A stretch of 6,684 nucleotides of DNA from Bacteroidetes bacterium UBA4408 (lineage in GTDB: Bacteria > Bacteroidota > Bacteroidia > UBA4408). Shown here piece by piece: positions 5,739-6,684 of this stretch. Numbering within the stretch: position 1 is the stretch's first letter; every line of letters starts with the position of its first letter. The position numbers were made by a program, and so were the translations under genes. The notes beneath the pieces are model-generated. The model was not told the DNA's origin. It made no database searches and was given only the letters and a program-made list of their open reading frames with translations. Location: contig DGQS01000079.1 of NCBI GenBank assembly GCA_002389785.1, positions 1 to 6,684 of the forward strand, read 5' to 3'.

Positions 5739-5746
5739 TACCTTTG
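5739..5746 (+). promoter_or_regulatory. panD-rfaE2 promoter -7 element
   Basis: TACCTTTG is a perfect TAnnTTTG match, ending 5 bp before the panD ATG. Taking the element-to-start distance from rnpB in the same window (about 4-5 nt), transcription should begin at 5750-5751, one or two bases before the ATG. No TTG is found at -33. It is the only promoter seen for panD-rfaE2. Confidence 0.6.
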
Positions 5747-5751
5747 CTGCC

Positions 5752-6096
5752 ATGCACATCGAAGTTTTAAAATCAAAAATTCACAGGGCAACAATTACAG
5801 AAGCTAACCTGAATTATATTGGCAGCCTTACATTAGATGAAGACCTGATGGATGCTGCAAACCTGATAGAGAATGAAAAAATTCAGGTGGTGAATGTAAA
5901 CAACGGCACACGCCTGGAAACATATATCATCACCGGCAAAATGAGCAGCGGCATTGTATGCTTAAACGGCCCCGCTGCACGCAAGGGTGCAGTGGGCGAT
6001 GTGATTGTGATTATCTCTTATGCCACTATGGATTTTGAAGAAGCCAAAACGTTCAAGCCCTGGATTGTATTTCCCAAAGAAGGTAATAAACTCTGA
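5752..6096 (+). CDS. panD: Aspartate 1-decarboxylase
   Basis: Converts L-aspartate to beta-alanine for pantothenate and CoA synthesis, in the cytoplasm, as a tetramer. 114 aa, close to the family's usual 115-130. The proenzyme cuts itself between G24 and S25 in NYIGSLTLD to form the pyruvoyl cofactor on the new Ser. Other expected residues are K9 in LKSKIHRA, R54 in [10 protein letters not shown]58, and NGPAAR (72-77). The start is fixed by the conserved opening [16 protein letters not shown]. The leader appears to be almost absent. The rfaE2 ATG follows the TGA after 2 bp, so the two are surely co-transcribed and possibly coupled, although their pathways differ. No other pantothenate gene is in the window. 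Confidence 0.97.
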   Translation: MHIEVLKSKIHRATITEANLNYIGSLTLDEDLMDAANLIENEKIQVVNVNNGTRLETYIITGKMSSGIVCLNGPAARKGAVGDVIVIISYATMDFEEAKTFKPWIVFPKEGNKL

Positions 6097-6098
6097 TT

Positions 6099-6590
6099 AT
6101 GAAGAATATTGCTGCCATTCAAAAAAAGATATTGAACCTTTCGCAGGCACAACATATTATTGCCGCCGAAAGAGTGTATGGACATACCATTGCTTTTACC
6201 AACGGATGTTTCGACATACTGCACGACGGTCATATTTACTCGCTATCGCAGGCTGCCGCCGAAGCCGATTTGCTGATTGTTGGCGTAAATGCAGATAGCA
6301 GTGTAAAAAAACTGAAAGGCGATTCAAGACCCATTAATAATGAGCAATCCAGAGCGCTGGTGCTGGCATCTCTCGAAATAGTTGACATTGTTATCATTTT
6401 TGATGAAGACACTCCCTTGAACCTTATCACCGGTCTTTCGCCCGATGTGCTGGTAAAAGGAGGGGACTATACCACAGAAACTGTTGTTGGCGCTAAAGAA
6501 GTTTTAGCGAAAGGCGGAAGAGTGGTTATCAATAAACTCTTAGATGGGTTTTCTACCACTGCTTTGATTGAAAGAATAAAGAAGGCTTGA
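6099..6590 (+). CDS. rfaE2: D-glycero-beta-D-manno-heptose 1-phosphate adenylyltransferase
   Basis: Nucleotidyltransferase that joins heptose 1-phosphate to AMP from ATP, giving the ADP-heptose precursor used for LPS inner core. 163 aa, the size of the stand-alone adenylyltransferase (domain II of E. coli HldE); the kinase half is not present, so it must be encoded elsewhere. Motifs: FTNGCFDILHDGH (33-45) with the catalytic HxGH (H42, H45), VGVNADSSVKKLKG (61-74), RPINNEQSRA (77-86), VLVKGGDY (117-124) and GFSTTALIERI (150-160), all expected for the RfaE domain II family. The start is 2 bp after panD. Eight T at 6599-6606 follow the stop but no good hairpin precedes them, so the transcript may end at the palindrome further on or read through. 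Confidence 0.95.
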   Translation: MKNIAAIQKKILNLSQAQHIIAAERVYGHTIAFTNGCFDILHDGHIYSLSQAAAEADLLIVGVNADSSVKKLKGDSRPINNEQSRALVLASLEIVDIVIIFDEDTPLNLITGLSPDVLVKGGDYTTETVVGAKEVLAKGGRVVINKLLDGFSTTALIERIKKA

Positions 6591-6610
6591 AAGAGAAATT
6601 TTTTTTGACG

Positions 6611-6684
6611 TGTCCGTCCGAAGTTTCGGACTTTGGTGGATACCAGCTTTTGTTTTTCATGGCATCGTCCCTTGCGTCGCAATC
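6611..6684. repeat. Palindrome-bearing non-coding tail, possible edge of an interspersed repeat
   Basis: The last 94 bp (6591-6684) hold no gene I can support. The stretch contains GTCCGAA-GT-TTCGGAC (6616-6631), a perfect 7-bp inverted repeat preceded by a second GTCC (6612-6615), and TTGCG-T-CGCAA (6672-6682), a second short palindrome at the window edge. Its CG-rich texture contrasts with the AT-rich neighbourhood. This resembles REP-like or other dispersed palindromic repeats. The first hairpin is followed by only TTT, so it is at best a weak terminator. Copy number cannot be judged from one window. Confidence 0.4.

Noticed and set aside
6018..6430. Frames of 64-92 aa overlapping panD and rfaE2
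   Set aside because: All lie within two complete conserved genes in other frames.
4967..6590. Possible foreign origin of yggS-panD-rfaE2 because of more CTG leucine codons than rpsA
   Set aside because: rpsA is highly expressed and expected to be biased. Leucine codon use in panD is mixed, and the promoters are of the same phylum type. Too weak to claim.
6467..6682. 71-aa minus-strand frame over the end of rfaE2 and the right-edge tail
   Set aside because: Half of it is antisense to rfaE2 and the rest crosses the palindromic non-coding stretch. I do not recognise a protein domain.

Overview
The window comes from a member of the Bacteroidota. Several promoters match the phylum-specific TAnnTTTG -7 element, the leaders before start codons are A-rich with no Shine-Dalgarno sequence, and the proteins (ribosomal protein S1, LytS/LytTR pair, stand-alone RfaE2, LiaF-like membrane protein, DUF4288) have the character of that phylum. 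The sequence is AT-rich. I cannot place it below phylum with confidence. It looks like ordinary chromosome, with no phage, plasmid or CRISPR features. One possible interspersed repeat is cut by the right edge.

Left part (1-1410): the 3' two thirds or so of rpsA, reading in from outside the window, ends at a very strong, almost symmetrical terminator that also serves the converging operon.

Centre (1413-4573): a four-gene minus-strand operon. In transcription order it encodes a LiaF-like four-helix membrane protein with a VFGG-repeat C-terminal domain, a DUF4288 protein, a LytS-type histidine kinase and a LytTR response regulator. The kinase has no recognisable sensory domain beyond its membrane helices, so the LiaF-like protein is a natural candidate for sensing or modulation. 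A good Bacteroidota promoter lies in front of the operon. Upstream of it is a pair of 9-bp direct repeats, 12 bp apart, that fits the known architecture of LytTR binding sites, suggesting autoregulation. This predicted autoregulated envelope-sensing module is the most interesting part of the window.

Right-centre (4563-4968): rnpB, the RNA of RNase P, diverges from the operon and has its own promoter and intrinsic terminator. The terminator U-tract reaches the stop codon of the converging yggS gene.

Right part (4967-6684): yggS (PLP homeostasis) diverges from a panD-rfaE2 pair (beta-alanine for CoA; ADP-heptose for LPS core). The 101-bp gap between yggS and panD holds opposed promoters, a perfect 10-bp inverted repeat and three tandem CAATT units. 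The panD promoter sits so close to the ATG that the mRNA should be nearly leaderless. After rfaE2 the window ends in non-coding sequence with two palindromes that resembles the edge of a REP-like or other interspersed repeat.
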